This document shows, piece after piece, positions 23,841-32,816 of a stretch of 60,962 nucleotides of DNA. The stretch is from Bryobacterales bacterium (lineage in GTDB: Bacteria > Acidobacteriota > Terriglobia > Bryobacterales > Bryobacteraceae). The stretch's first letter is position 1, and every line of letters starts with the position of its first letter. The DNA lies in NCBI GenBank assembly GCA_003170295.1, contig PNAJ01000154.1, positions 1 through 60,962 of the forward strand, in the 5' to 3' direction. A program made the translations under genes and the position numbers. The notes under the pieces were generated by a model. It saw only the letters and a program-made list of their open reading frames with translations, had not been told where the DNA came from and made no database searches.

Positions 23841-24851
23841 ATGACACGAATCTGCCTGGTTTTCGCAACGGCGTTCTCCCTTTTCGCGCAAGGGCCGTAT
23901 AAGGTCGTTAAGACGGCGAAAGTGGGTGGAGCGGGCGGTTTTGACTACGTTTATGCCGATTCCGCCGGCCGCCGGTTGTACATCCCGCGTACCTTGAATC
24001 CTGCGCGTATCACCGTTTTCAACCTGGATACGTTGGAACCGGTGGGCGAAATCCCCGACACAAGCGCCCGCGGAGCCGCTGTCGATCCGAAGTCGAATCA
24101 CGGCTTTGTCAGCAGCAAACCGGTGGTGATGTTCGATACCAAAACGCTCGCGGTCCTTAAGAAAATCGATGTCGAAGGCGGACCCGACGGCATTCTGTTC
24201 GACCCCTTCAACGACCGCGTCTACATCTTCAGCCACAGCGCGCCGAATACGACCGTGATCAACGCGAAGGACGGCTCCGTCGCCGGCACCATCGACCTCG
24301 GCGGCGCTCCGGAGCAAGCCGTGACCGATGGGAAAGGCCATATTTACGTCGACTTAGAAGATAAAGACAACATCGCGGTCATCGACGCCAAATCCATGAC
24401 GGTCACCGCGCATTGGGATCTCGGCGGAAAAGGCGGACAGTGTGCAGGGCTCGCGATGGACGTGAAAAATCAAATTCTTTTCGCCGCCTGCCAAAAGCCG
24501 CAAGCGATGGTTATTTTGAGCGCGAAAGACGGCAAGATCATCGATTCTCTGCCGATCGGCGCGGGCACCGATGGCGCGGTCTTCAATCCGGCGACGATGG
24601 AAGCCTTTAGCTCACAGGGAGATGGCACTCTCACCATCATCAAAGAAAACAGCCCGACCGGCTTCGTCGTGGAGCAAACGGTAACGACCCCGGTGCGTGC
24701 GAAAACTTTGACGCTGGATACGAAAACGAATCACATCTTGCTGATCACCGCCGAGTTCGGCCCAGCCCCGGAACCTCCACCCGGGGGAGGCCGCCGAGGC
24801 CGGGCGCCGATACTGCCCGATTCGTTCTCGATCGTAGTGGTCGCTAAATGA
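23841..24851 (+). CDS. exported YncE-like beta-propeller protein
   Basis: A 336-aa protein with a short signal (TRICLVFATAFSLFAQ). Repeats of the YVTN/YncE type follow: DYVYADSAGRRLYIPR, GAAVDPKSNHGFVSSK, GILFDPFNDRVYIFSHS, QAVTDGKGHIYVDLEDKDNIAVID. A Pro/Gly/Arg loop (PPPGGGRRGRAP) lies near the C-terminus. The TGA stop lies inside the paired GACCATAAT element. Function unknown. Confidence 0.85.
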   Translation: MTRICLVFATAFSLFAQGPYKVVKTAKVGGAGGFDYVYADSAGRRLYIPRTLNPARITVFNLDTLEPVGEIPDTSARGAAVDPKSNHGFVSSKPVVMFDTKTLAVLKKIDVEGGPDGILFDPFNDRVYIFSHSAPNTTVINAKDGSVAGTIDLGGAPEQAVTDGKGHIYVDLEDKDNIAVIDAKSMTVTAHWDLGGKGGQCAGLAMDVKNQILFAACQKPQAMVILSAKDGKIIDSLPIGAGTDGAVFNPATMEAFSSQGDGTLTIIKENSPTGFVVEQTVTTPVRAKTLTLDTKTNHILLITAEFGPAPEPPPGGGRRGRAPILPDSFSIVVVAK

Positions 24852-24903
24852 CCATAATCGTCTAAAAACGACGCTTGATGAAGCCTTAAATGACCATAAT
24901 TCA
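24844..24903 (+). repeat. paired GACCATAAT element, copy 2
   Basis: CTAAATGACCATAAT at 24844-24858 and CCTTAAATGACCATAAT at 24884-24900, with GACC at 24850 and 24892, 42 bp apart. Between them are GCTTGATGAAGC (a 4-bp stem with a 4-nt loop) and CGTC-TAAAAAC-GACG. The element exactly fills the space between the stop of the propeller gene and the stop of the convergent HicB-like gene. Confidence 0.65.
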
Positions 24904-25098
24904 GCGTCCTTTGGGCTTAGGCGCGGGATCGCCGAATTCGTTCGCGGTGTCGATCCAAAGACGAATGGCTTCCTGGGCACTCGCGAGCGCGGCTTCCTGT
25001 GTAGGGCCATGCGCGGAGCAACCAGGAAGTTCCGGCGCTTCAGCGAAGAAGACCTGATCCTCGTCGCTCCAGTAAATGATCGTCGTGTACTTGAGCAT
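24901..25098 (-). CDS. HicB-like antitoxin
   Basis: A protein of about 65 aa with the HicB fold signature: KYTTIIYWSDEDQVFFAEAP, then ELPGCSAHGPTQEAALASAQ and EAIRLWIDTA. HicB proteins usually neutralise the RNase HicA. No HicA-type gene is adjacent; instead a 52-aa ORF precedes it with overlapping stop and start (TAATG). I chose ATG 25098 because of this junction and because the domain starts there; a longer frame begins at 25119. The C-terminal DNA-binding domain of longer HicB proteins is absent. Confidence 0.8.
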   Translation of the reverse strand: MLKYTTIIYWSDEDQVFFAEAPELPGCSAHGPTQEAALASAQEAIRLWIDTANEFGDPAPKPKGR

Positions 25099-25256
25099 TA
25101 GTCGCCGAAGATCATGCAACCTAATTGATCGCCGAGGCGCATAATTTCTTCTGGATCGCTCGCGCGGCGGAAGCGCTCCGCGAGTTCGAAAAACTCGTGC
25201 TGTTTGCGTTTGTCTGCTTCAATCCCGTCTTCAAAGCTTTTGCTTGCGGGTCTCAT
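25098..25256 (-). CDS. 52-aa partner ORF of the HicB-like gene
   Basis: A very short gene from ATG 25256, reading MRPASKSFEDGIEADKRKQH and continuing EFFELAERFRRASDPEEIMR and LGDQLGCMIFGD. The composition is protein-like, helical and charged. Its TAA shares a base with the ATG of the HicB-like gene, so translation is coupled. It shows no HicA double-stranded-RNA-binding-like motif. It could be an unusual toxin, a second antitoxin or an accessory protein. I have no named family for it. Confidence 0.6.
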   Translation of the reverse strand: MRPASKSFEDGIEADKRKQHEFFELAERFRRASDPEEIMRLGDQLGCMIFGD

Positions 25257-25379
25257 GACGCCAGTATGCACTAAAATGGTGCGACCCGCAGTTGTGATGC
25301 ACGGCGTCGCGATTTTCGGCTCTGAAGCGACGGATCGGCCGGCATCGAGTCTCTGGGCGCGTGAGGATGGGAGCTATCG

Positions 25380-26051
25380 ATGCTAATAAAGCGAGTCATT
25401 CACATTGATAACCAAGGCTATCAAGTGGAGGTGCCTGACGCGTGCCCTGTCTGTCACAGGCATTCCGAGATTACTACCTCGGCGGCTGATTGGGTCGAGA
25501 ACAGGAGGGGAGTTCAAGTCGTGTGCCGGTGCGCTTACCAGGAATGTCGGGTGTTCTTCATCTGCTCGTATGGCCCCATGCCATCGCCGAATTTACTTGC
25601 AGTGCGCCCGCTGAAGCCGCCGGAGAACCCTTTCCCAGGAACGATCTCTAAGCTTTCTCCTACGTTTGTTTCAATCTTCAGCGAAGCGAGTGAAGCAAAG
25701 CATTTAGGTCTTATGCAAATCGCGGGGCCGGGCTATAGAAAGGCGTTTGAGTTCTTGATCAAGGACTACGCGAAGTCGCTCGAGCCACTGAAAGAGAAAG
25801 ACATCGAGAGTAAGTTTTCTGGAGCAGTGGTGGCGGAATTTGTACCGGATGCCCGCATCCAGGCCGTAGCAACGAGGTGCCTCTGGCTTGGAAACGATGA
25901 GACGCACTACCTGCGCAGATGGACCGATCACGACCTTGAAGACTTCGTAACCTTGATCAAGTTGACGACCAACTGGATCGAAATTGAACACCTCTCCAAG
26001 GCCTATGTTGAGGAGATGCCTGAGAAGAGTCCGCAGGCGCAGAAGAGCTGA
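25380..26051 (+). CDS. DUF4145-domain protein with zinc-ribbon-like N-terminus
   Basis: A 223-aa protein. The N-terminal third has CPVCHRHS and CRCAYQEC, a probable zinc site. The DUF4145 part contains MQIAGPGYRKAFEFLIKDYA and ATRCLWLGNDETHYLRRW. DUF4145 occurs alone and as a domain in restriction-modification and other defence proteins; its biochemical role is not settled. The gene looks more AT-rich than the neighbours and follows the HicB-like pair, suggesting a small acquired patch at 24901-26051. Confidence 0.8.
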   Translation: MLIKRVIHIDNQGYQVEVPDACPVCHRHSEITTSAADWVENRRGVQVVCRCAYQECRVFFICSYGPMPSPNLLAVRPLKPPENPFPGTISKLSPTFVSIFSEASEAKHLGLMQIAGPGYRKAFEFLIKDYAKSLEPLKEKDIESKFSGAVVAEFVPDARIQAVATRCLWLGNDETHYLRRWTDHDLEDFVTLIKLTTNWIEIEHLSKAYVEEMPEKSPQAQKS

Positions 26052-26115
26052 CCCTCCCCCGCCATCTATTGCCGCGAAATCGTATACACTCGATTGATTC
26101 AGGAGAGTTGCAACC

Positions 26116-29100
26116 TTGTCTATTTCCCGTTTCGCATTTCTTGCCCTCGCGCTTGCTCCGCTTGCGCTCCCTCAATCGACTTATTCCGAGATGCATTGGC
26201 GCTCTATTGGACCGCCTCGCGCCGGACGCGCTCGGGCGCTTGCTGGAGTGCCGAGCCAGCCTAACGTTTTCTATATCGGCTTCGACAATGGCGGCGTGTG
26301 GCGCTCTACCGACTATGGCTCGACCTGGGTGCCTCTGTTCGACAGTCAGCCCACCGGCTCCATTGGCGCAATCGCGGTGGCTCCGTCCGATCCCAACATT
26401 ATTTACGTCGGCGGCGGCGCGGGAATCATACGGCCCGATCTGGCCACCGGCGACGGGATGTACAAATCGACCGACGCGGGCAAATCCTGGACGCACCTTG
26501 GGCTGCGCGATTCGCAGATGATTGCCGATATTGAAGTCGATCCGTGGAATCCGAACCGGCTTTTTGTCGCGGCCCTGGGACATCCTTACGGTCCCAATGC
26601 CGAGCGCGGAATTTTCCGCTCCATCGACGGCGGCGCAACGTTCCAGAAGGTTCTTTATAAGGACGAATACACCAGCGGTAACGACGTCCGCATCGATCCG
26701 AAAGATCCGAACACGATTTACGCCGCGCTGTGGCAGCAACAACAAGGGTTTTTCGAGAACGGCGCATTCGGCGGCACGGACGGCGGCATCTTTAAATCGA
26801 CCGACGGCGGCACGACGTGGAAACAACTGACGGTTGGCCTGCCTCCGATCATCGAAGCGAATCTGGCGATGTCTCAAAGCAATCCGAAGACGCTTTACGC
26901 GACCGTAGCCGCGGGCGGTGCGACGGCTGCTCCAGCGGCGGGACGCGGCGGCGGGCGCGGCGGGCGTGGCGGAGGAGGAGCCATCTCGTTTTACAAAACG
27001 ATCGACGGCGGCGACCACTGGCTGCTCGCGACCGACGATCCGCGCGTTTCCGAGATGGGCTCGCAAAGGCATCCGCCCGATACACGGCCTCTGGGACGCA
27101 TCGGCGGAGGCGACTTGCCGACCATCACTGTCGACCCGCACGACGAAAACGTAGTCTATAGCTGCTCGACCGTGTTCTGGCGAACGGAAGACGGCGGTGT
27201 GACGTGGTCGGCTGTGCGCGGCGCGCCCGGCGGCGACGATTATCAGAAGAGCTGGGTCAATCCGAACAACACCAATATTATTTTGCTGGTCAGCGATCAG
27301 GGCGCGGTGGTTTCCGCCAATCGAGGCGCGTCGTGGAGCAACTGGTACAACCAGCCGACCGCCGCGATGTATCACGTGACCGCCGACAATGCATTCCCCT
27401 ATCGCCTATGCAGCGGGCAGCAGGACTCGGGCTCGGCTTGCGTCGCGAGCCGCGGCATGGATGGCGAGATCACGTTTCACGACTGGCATCCGGTGGGCAT
27501 CGAGGAGTACGGCTACGCCGCGCCCGATCCGAAGAATCCCGACCTGGTTTACGGCGGCAAGGTGACGATCTACAATCGCATCACCGCCCAACGAGCCAAC
27601 GTCGGACCCGGTGGAGGACGCGGCGCCGTTGCGGAGGCGGACCCGAACGCTCCGCCCGCGCGCACGGTTCGCACGCAGCCTCTGAACTGGTCGCCCAAAG
27701 ATCCGAACGTTCTTTTTTACGCGACCGCCGGCGTGTGGAAGACCAGCAACGCCGGACATAGCTGGACCGCGATCAGCGGCGATCTGACGCGGGGGGCAAC
27801 ATGGGAGGTTCCCGCGAACGCGGGCAAGTATGCGTCGACGGTTACGCCGGTGGCGCAGGGGTCGATTACCGCGCTCGCGCCGTCGCCGCTCGATGTTAAT
27901 GTGCTGTGGGCGGGCACGGGCGATGGATTGATCCATGTCACCATGGATGGCGGGAAGAAATGGACCAACGTGACGCCGCCCGCGATGAAACCGTGGACGC
28001 GTATTTTTAATATTGACGCGGGGCACTTCGACAAATTGACCGCATACGCCGCCGCGAACACTCTGCGGCTCGACGACATGAATCCGCACTTGTGGCGCAC
28101 GCATGACGGCGGCAAGACGTGGACCGAGATCAACAACGGCATCGCCGGCGGCTATCCGTCCAATTCGATTCGCGAAGATCCGCGCAAAAAAGGTCTGCTG
28201 TACGCCGCGACCGATACACAGGTCTGGGTGTCGTTTGACGACGGAGACCACTGGCACTCGCTGCGGCTCGACATGCCCGCGATTTCAGTGCGCGACATCG
28301 AGGTGAAGGACGACGAATCGTGCCTGTGTTCCGACCTCGTTGCCGGGACGCATGGGCGGGGCTTCTGGATTCTCGACGACGTGACTCCTTTGCGTCAGGC
28401 GGCGGAGGCGGCTGCGGCATCGAGCGCATTTTTGTTCAAACCGGCGACCGGTGTTCGGATTCGATTTGGAACCAACGATCCGACGCCGTGGCCTCCGGAA
28501 TGGCCGGCTGGGGAAAATCCTCCGCCGGGCGCGATTGTCGATTATTACTTGCCTGCCGCTGCGAACGAGGTGAAGCTCGAGTTTCTCAGCGCGCAAGGCA
28601 AGGTGATTCGCACGTACTCGAGCACCGATAAAGTGCGGAGCCCCGATCCGGCCGCCGATCCGGTCGCGTACAACAAGCTGTGCCAGCAGACGCCGTCGGC
28701 GGAGGATTGCAGCCTCCCGCTTTATTGGCCCGCGCCGCCGCAAATTCTGAAAACCACGGCGGGGATGCATCGCTTCACGTGGGACATGCATTACGATCCG
28801 CTGCCTGGAGGCGGTGGGGGCGGACGCGGAGGCGGCGGAGGAGCGAATGGCGCGGTGCCGCATCGCACTTATCCAGGCGTCAATTCGCCGTGGGTTGCTC
28901 CCGGTGTTTATTCGGTGCGCTTGTCGGTGAACGGGCAGAGCGTGACTCAGCCGATTACGATCAAGATGGACCCGCGCGTGAAAATCACTCCCGAAGTGCA
29001 GCAGATTTTCACGTGGACCATGAAGATTGAGGATGACGCTAGAAACGCCGCCAGCTCTTATAAGGAAGCGCGAGAGCTGGTGGAAAAGCTGAAGGCTCGT

Positions 29101-29406
29101 CCGCAATCGGCGTCGAATGACGCGCTAATCAAGCAAGTGGAAGAACTAGCGCCGGTGGCGACCGAGGAGAGTGGAGGAGGAGGCCGCGGAGGTCGTGGCG
29201 CGCCTCAGGAACCGGCGGCTCCGGCGAATCTTTCCTACATTGCTTCGCAGATGGTCGCGGCGGTGATGGGGATGCAGGCCGCCGAGATGGCTCCCACAGC
29301 GATGCAGGTGCAGGCTTGCAGCAAGGAAGAGGCCGCGTATACTACGTTGATGGCGAAGTGGTCGGCGGTCAAGGCGAAGGTCGGCGGTCCTGCGGTCGCG
29401 AAGTAG
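26116..29406 (+). CDS. large exported BNR/VPS10-like beta-propeller protein
   Basis: A 1096-aa protein. The TTG start at 26116 is supported by AGGAGAG eight nucleotides upstream and a following signal peptide (FAFLALALAPLALPQ). The N-terminal two thirds are BNR/sortilin-type repeats with Asp boxes (GGVWRSTDYGSTWVPL, GMYKSTDAGKSWTHLG, GIFRSIDGGATFQKVL, GIFKSTDGGTTWKQLT, HLWRTHDGGKTWTEIN). The C-terminal part has a beta-sandwich and a helical tail. Gly/Arg-rich tracts interrupt it (near residues 276-290, 897-912 and 1019-1030). Acidobacterial relatives are called glycosyl hydrolase BNR or VPS10 proteins, but no catalytic residues are evident. Its 3' end faces the large permease gene. Confidence 0.88.
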   Translation: MSISRFAFLALALAPLALPQSTYSEMHWRSIGPPRAGRARALAGVPSQPNVFYIGFDNGGVWRSTDYGSTWVPLFDSQPTGSIGAIAVAPSDPNIIYVGGGAGIIRPDLATGDGMYKSTDAGKSWTHLGLRDSQMIADIEVDPWNPNRLFVAALGHPYGPNAERGIFRSIDGGATFQKVLYKDEYTSGNDVRIDPKDPNTIYAALWQQQQGFFENGAFGGTDGGIFKSTDGGTTWKQLTVGLPPIIEANLAMSQSNPKTLYATVAAGGATAAPAAGRGGGRGGRGGGGAISFYKTIDGGDHWLLATDDPRVSEMGSQRHPPDTRPLGRIGGGDLPTITVDPHDENVVYSCSTVFWRTEDGGVTWSAVRGAPGGDDYQKSWVNPNNTNIILLVSDQGAVVSANRGASWSNWYNQPTAAMYHVTADNAFPYRLCSGQQDSGSACVASRGMDGEITFHDWHPVGIEEYGYAAPDPKNPDLVYGGKVTIYNRITAQRANVGPGGGRGAVAEADPNAPPARTVRTQPLNWSPKDPNVLFYATAGVWKTSNAGHSWTAISGDLTRGATWEVPANAGKYASTVTPVAQGSITALAPSPLDVNVLWAGTGDGLIHVTMDGGKKWTNVTPPAMKPWTRIFNIDAGHFDKLTAYAAANTLRLDDMNPHLWRTHDGGKTWTEINNGIAGGYPSNSIREDPRKKGLLYAATDTQVWVSFDDGDHWHSLRLDMPAISVRDIEVKDDESCLCSDLVAGTHGRGFWILDDVTPLRQAAEAAAASSAFLFKPATGVRIRFGTNDPTPWPPEWPAGENPPPGAIVDYYLPAAANEVKLEFLSAQGKVIRTYSSTDKVRSPDPAADPVAYNKLCQQTPSAEDCSLPLYWPAPPQILKTTAGMHRFTWDMHYDPLPGGGGGGRGGGGGANGAVPHRTYPGVNSPWVAPGVYSVRLSVNGQSVTQPITIKMDPRVKITPEVQQIFTWTMKIEDDARNAASSYKEARELVEKLKARPQSASNDALIKQVEELAPVATEESGGGGRGGRGAPQEPAAPANLSYIASQMVAAVMGMQAAEMAPTAMQVQACSKEEAAYTTLMAKWSAVKAKVGGPAVAK

Positions 29407-29411
29407 TTGCG

Positions 29412-29456
29412 GAGCCGGACCAGGGGGTCCGGCGCGGACGGGGGCGTCCGCCCCAC
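29412..29456. repeat. GTGGGGCGGACC palindromic repeat, copy 3 (double)
   Basis: GAGCCGGACC-AGG-GGGTCCGGC followed by CGGACG-GGGG-CGTCCG and CCCCAC. It occupies most of the 57-nt gap between two convergent stops (29406 and 29464) and could serve as a bidirectional terminator. Confidence 0.75.
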
Positions 29457-29463
29457 CCTGATT

Positions 29464-32016
29464 CTATTCGTATCGCAGAGCCAGTATCGGATCTACGCGA
29501 CTGGCTCGGAGAGCGGGAATATAGCCTGCCGCGCACGCCACGAACGCGAGTCCGACGGCCGCCATCACGAGCGTCGAGGGATCGTTGGGCGCGATCCCGA
29601 AAAGCTGGCTTCGCACCAGGCGCGTGAGCGCGAGCGCCGCAGGCACACCCACGCCGACGCCGAGCGCGACCAGCACGAGCACTTCTTTCATGACCATCCA
29701 GACCACGTTGCCCTGGGCCGCGCCGAGCGCCATCCTGATTCCGATTTCGCGCGTGCGCCGCGCCACCGTGTACGCCATCACACCGTATAATCCGATGGTC
29801 GCGAGCAGTGTCGCGAGAAAACCGAAGACTGCGGAGAGGCTCGCGATCAAGCGCTCGGCCGAAAGAGAATTGCTGATTTGTTCCTCCGTCGTTCGCATGC
29901 CGTGGATGGGAAGGGCAGGATCGAGCTCGCGCACCTTTGCGCGCACGGCGGAAAACAGTTGATTGGGATCCGTCGTAGTGCGTAGATAAACCGTCATTCC
30001 GAACACGTACTGTTCCGCGAGATAGGGTTCGAACGCCTGCTCGGGAATATCGTCGCGCAGGTTGGTGTATTTGAAGTCCTTCACCACGCCGATGATCTGC
30101 ATATCGAGCTTGGTTCCAGGATCGATGCCCATTCCTATATGCCGGCCGAGGGGATTTCGTCCGGCGAAATACTTCTTCGCGAACGTCTCGTTGATGATGA
30201 TCGTTGACGGCACATAGTAGTCTTCATTGCGCGGCGGACGGCCCTTGGCATGCAAAACCCGGCCGGTGTCTTTCTCGGTAAAATCGCGTCCCTGGACGAT
30301 CGGCACGCCCATCGTGGCGAAGTAGTTCGGGCTGATCGAATTCATGTAAGGCTCCGGATGGTCGCCCGCGCGCGGCGGCGTGTATCCTTCGACCATCGCG
30401 GAGTTGTCCCACTCGTTGTCTTCCAAAATCCGCACCGCGGCAAGACCCACGGATTGCACACCAGGCAGCGTGCCCAATGACTCCGTGAGATTCCGGAAGA
30501 AGAGTTTGGCGCGCTCAGACGTGTAGCCGGTCATTCCCGGATCGATTTGAAATCCGATCAGCCGTTCGGCGGTAAATCCCGGTCCGAGCGCGCGCAGATT
30601 GCTGAGGCTCTTCACAAACAAGCCCGCGCCGATCAGCAACAATAGCGAGAGAGTCACCTGGGCCGCCACCAGCGTCTTCCTGAGGATCGAGTTTCCCCCT
30701 CCGACCACCGCGCCCGCTTGATCCTTCAGCGTCGGCGCGACGTCCGGCTTGGTTGCCTGCAGGGCCGGGGCGAGTCCGAAGAGCAAGCCGGTCAGCATCG
30801 TCACCGCGATGGTGAAGAGTAAAATTCGCAGGTCGGGCGCGGTGGCGATCTTCAGCCCTTGCGTATCCGACGGCAGATAGGCGGCCATCAGAAGCCGGTC
30901 GGCCCAGAACGCGAACAGGATGCCCGCCGCGCCACCGAGGAACGCCAGCAGCAGACTTTCGGTCAGCAATTGCGAGATGATCCGCGCACGCCCAGCGCCC
31001 ATCGCGAGGCGGATCGCCATTTCTTTATAACGGCCGGTGGCGCGCGCGAGCAGCAGATTCGCGAGGTTGGCGCAGGCGATCAGCAGCACCGTGCCGGTGA
31101 TCGCCATCAACACCCAAAGCGGCGCGGTGAGCTGCTGGCGGAAGTAGGATCGGCCTTGCGAGCCCGGTATTGCGTCGATGGTGCATTTCAGGAATTCCTG
31201 CCGCGTGAACGCCGATGCGTTGCTGAAGGCGGGCTCCAGAACCTCCTGCTCCAGCATCGCGTGCATGATGGGTTGTAGCGCTGCCTTCGCCTGGGTCTGC
31301 GTAACGCCCGGTTTCAAGCGTCCGAATGCCTGCACCCATCGCGTGCGGCGATCCTTTAAAAATTTGTTGTTCTGCGGCATCAGGTCCGGCTGCATCATGA
31401 TTGGCACGAAGACCTTCGCGGCGTTGCCGAGCTCGACGCCGTCGAAACCTTCTTGCGCGACGCCCACGATGGTCATGTTATTGCCGTTGACGATGATTTT
31501 TTTGCCGACCACCTGCGGGTCTCCCGCGAAGCGCGTCTTCCAGAAGTCGTAGCTCAGGACTGCGACGGGATGTCCACTCGGTGTTTGATCGTCGTTGGGC
31601 GAGAACGTGCGGCCCAGCGCCGCTCCGACGCCCAGGACGGGAAAATAGGTCCCCGAAACCAGTTCCGCGCGCGCCAATTCGGTGTGGCCGTCGAAGTTGA
31701 GACTGACTTCGCGGATGAAGCGGCAGAACATGCCGGAGAAGACTTGGTTGCGATCCTGAAAATCGCGATACATGGGATAAGAGATCGCGTTGCCGCCCCA
31801 GTTGCTGCCGTAATGGCGGCCTCGCATGGTGAGCAGCGTGAGATCCTTCGCGTCTTTCACCGGCAGCAGCCGCAGCAGGATCTGGTCGAGCAGCGTGAAA
31901 ATCGCGGTATTGGCGCCGATGCCGAGGGCCAGCGACAACACCGCAACCGCCGTGAATACAGGAGCCTTTCGCAGGGATCGGAAGGCATAGCGCAGATCGC
32001 CCCAGAGGTTGCTCAT
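29464..32016 (-). CDS. MacB/FtsX-type ABC permease (acidobacterial duplicated orphan permease)
   Basis: An 850-aa membrane protein. An N-terminal helix (~21-43, FTAVAVLSLALGIGANTAIF) is followed by a periplasmic MacB_PCD domain, three helices of a first FtsX domain (ITGTVLLIACANLANLLLAR...), a second periplasmic domain (~470-700) and a final FtsX domain (LSAVFGFLATLLATIGLYGV, then MAYTVARRTREIGIRMALGA). This duplicated layout without its own ATPase gene matches the ADOP family known from acidobacteria. The cargo is unknown. It is the last gene of a probable minus-strand run from 34458. Confidence 0.92.
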   Translation of the reverse strand: MSNLWGDLRYAFRSLRKAPVFTAVAVLSLALGIGANTAIFTLLDQILLRLLPVKDAKDLTLLTMRGRHYGSNWGGNAISYPMYRDFQDRNQVFSGMFCRFIREVSLNFDGHTELARAELVSGTYFPVLGVGAALGRTFSPNDDQTPSGHPVAVLSYDFWKTRFAGDPQVVGKKIIVNGNNMTIVGVAQEGFDGVELGNAAKVFVPIMMQPDLMPQNNKFLKDRRTRWVQAFGRLKPGVTQTQAKAALQPIMHAMLEQEVLEPAFSNASAFTRQEFLKCTIDAIPGSQGRSYFRQQLTAPLWVLMAITGTVLLIACANLANLLLARATGRYKEMAIRLAMGAGRARIISQLLTESLLLAFLGGAAGILFAFWADRLLMAAYLPSDTQGLKIATAPDLRILLFTIAVTMLTGLLFGLAPALQATKPDVAPTLKDQAGAVVGGGNSILRKTLVAAQVTLSLLLLIGAGLFVKSLSNLRALGPGFTAERLIGFQIDPGMTGYTSERAKLFFRNLTESLGTLPGVQSVGLAAVRILEDNEWDNSAMVEGYTPPRAGDHPEPYMNSISPNYFATMGVPIVQGRDFTEKDTGRVLHAKGRPPRNEDYYVPSTIIINETFAKKYFAGRNPLGRHIGMGIDPGTKLDMQIIGVVKDFKYTNLRDDIPEQAFEPYLAEQYVFGMTVYLRTTTDPNQLFSAVRAKVRELDPALPIHGMRTTEEQISNSLSAERLIASLSAVFGFLATLLATIGLYGVMAYTVARRTREIGIRMALGAAQGNVVWMVMKEVLVLVALGVGVGVPAALALTRLVRSQLFGIAPNDPSTLVMAAVGLAFVACAAGYIPALRASRVDPILALRYE

Positions 32017-32045
32017 GGTCTTTATACGACGGTTCGCGCGAAAAG

Positions 32046-32816
32046 TTACGCGGGCCGGAACAATAAAAGATCCAGGCTGAACGTCACCCGCATCGCTTCA
32101 GTCGGCTTGGACTGAATCGGCCGGTAAATGGAGTGCAGCAGGTCGCGAACCGCATCGGCGTCGAGATCCGCGTTCGTCGTCACGCGGCGCTGGTTAACCA
32201 GCTTGAAATCGCGCGCGAATGTTTCGATGGTTCGCTCGACGCGGTCGCGGCCGATGCCGCGCAACTCGAGAGCATCCTCCGGCGCGGGAATCGCGACGAG
32301 AAGGCGTCCGTCATTGGAGAGCACTCGCCGGAATTCGCTGGAGTTCATGCGCGCTGTGATCGACAGGACCAGCGAGAAGGAGCGGTCGGCGTACGGCACG
32401 AAGCGGTCCGCATTGGCGACGATCCATTCGCATTCGGGATACCGGCGCGCCGCCGCATCGATGGCCGCGGTCGAAATGTCGATGCCGTGCGCGTCGAAGC
32501 CAACTTCGCGGGCGAGGGTGCCGAGATAGAAACCGTCGCCGCAGCCTGCGTCGAGCACCACGTCTTCACGCGATGCCGCGATCGTCTCCGCAATCCCGCG
32601 CAGCAGAGGCGCGGTTACTCCGAGATCGTGCAGACGCCTGCGCCCTTCGATAGCTTCCGCGGTATCGCCCGGCTGCTTCGACTTGCGGTCCTGCGGCTGA
32701 AGAAGGTTGATGTATCCGCTCCGCGCGACGTCGAAGGAGTGACCGCGCGCGCAGACCAGCCGGTGCTCCTCGCGCACCAGCGCCAGGTGGCAGTCGCGAA
32801 CCGGGCAGAGGAGCAT
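32046..32816 (-). CDS. RlmA-like 23S rRNA (guanine-N1) methyltransferase
   Basis: A 256-aa protein. The N-terminal zinc site (C4, C9, C22, H26) followed by ARSGYINLLQ is the mark of the RlmA family; the first Cys pair is spaced CX4C rather than the usual CX2C. The class I SAM-binding region reads VVLDAGCGDGFYLGTLA. Family members methylate N1 of a guanine in helix 35 of 23S rRNA. Its ATG directly follows the stop of the upstream gene (TGA-ATG). The functional call is by family; the exact position (745 or 748) cannot be decided. Confidence 0.85.
   Translation of the reverse strand: MLLCPVRDCHLALVREEHRLVCARGHSFDVARSGYINLLQPQDRKSKQPGDTAEAIEGRRRLHDLGVTAPLLRGIAETIAASREDVVLDAGCGDGFYLGTLAREVGFDAHGIDISTAAIDAAARRYPECEWIVANADRFVPYADRSFSLVLSITARMNSSEFRRVLSNDGRLLVAIPAPEDALELRGIGRDRVERTIETFARDFKLVNQRRVTTNADLDADAVRDLLHSIYRPIQSKPTEAMRVTFSLDLLLFRPA

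Noticed and set aside
25957..27375. 472-aa minus-strand frame
   Set aside because: It is antisense to the BNR/VPS10-like protein with no domain of its own.
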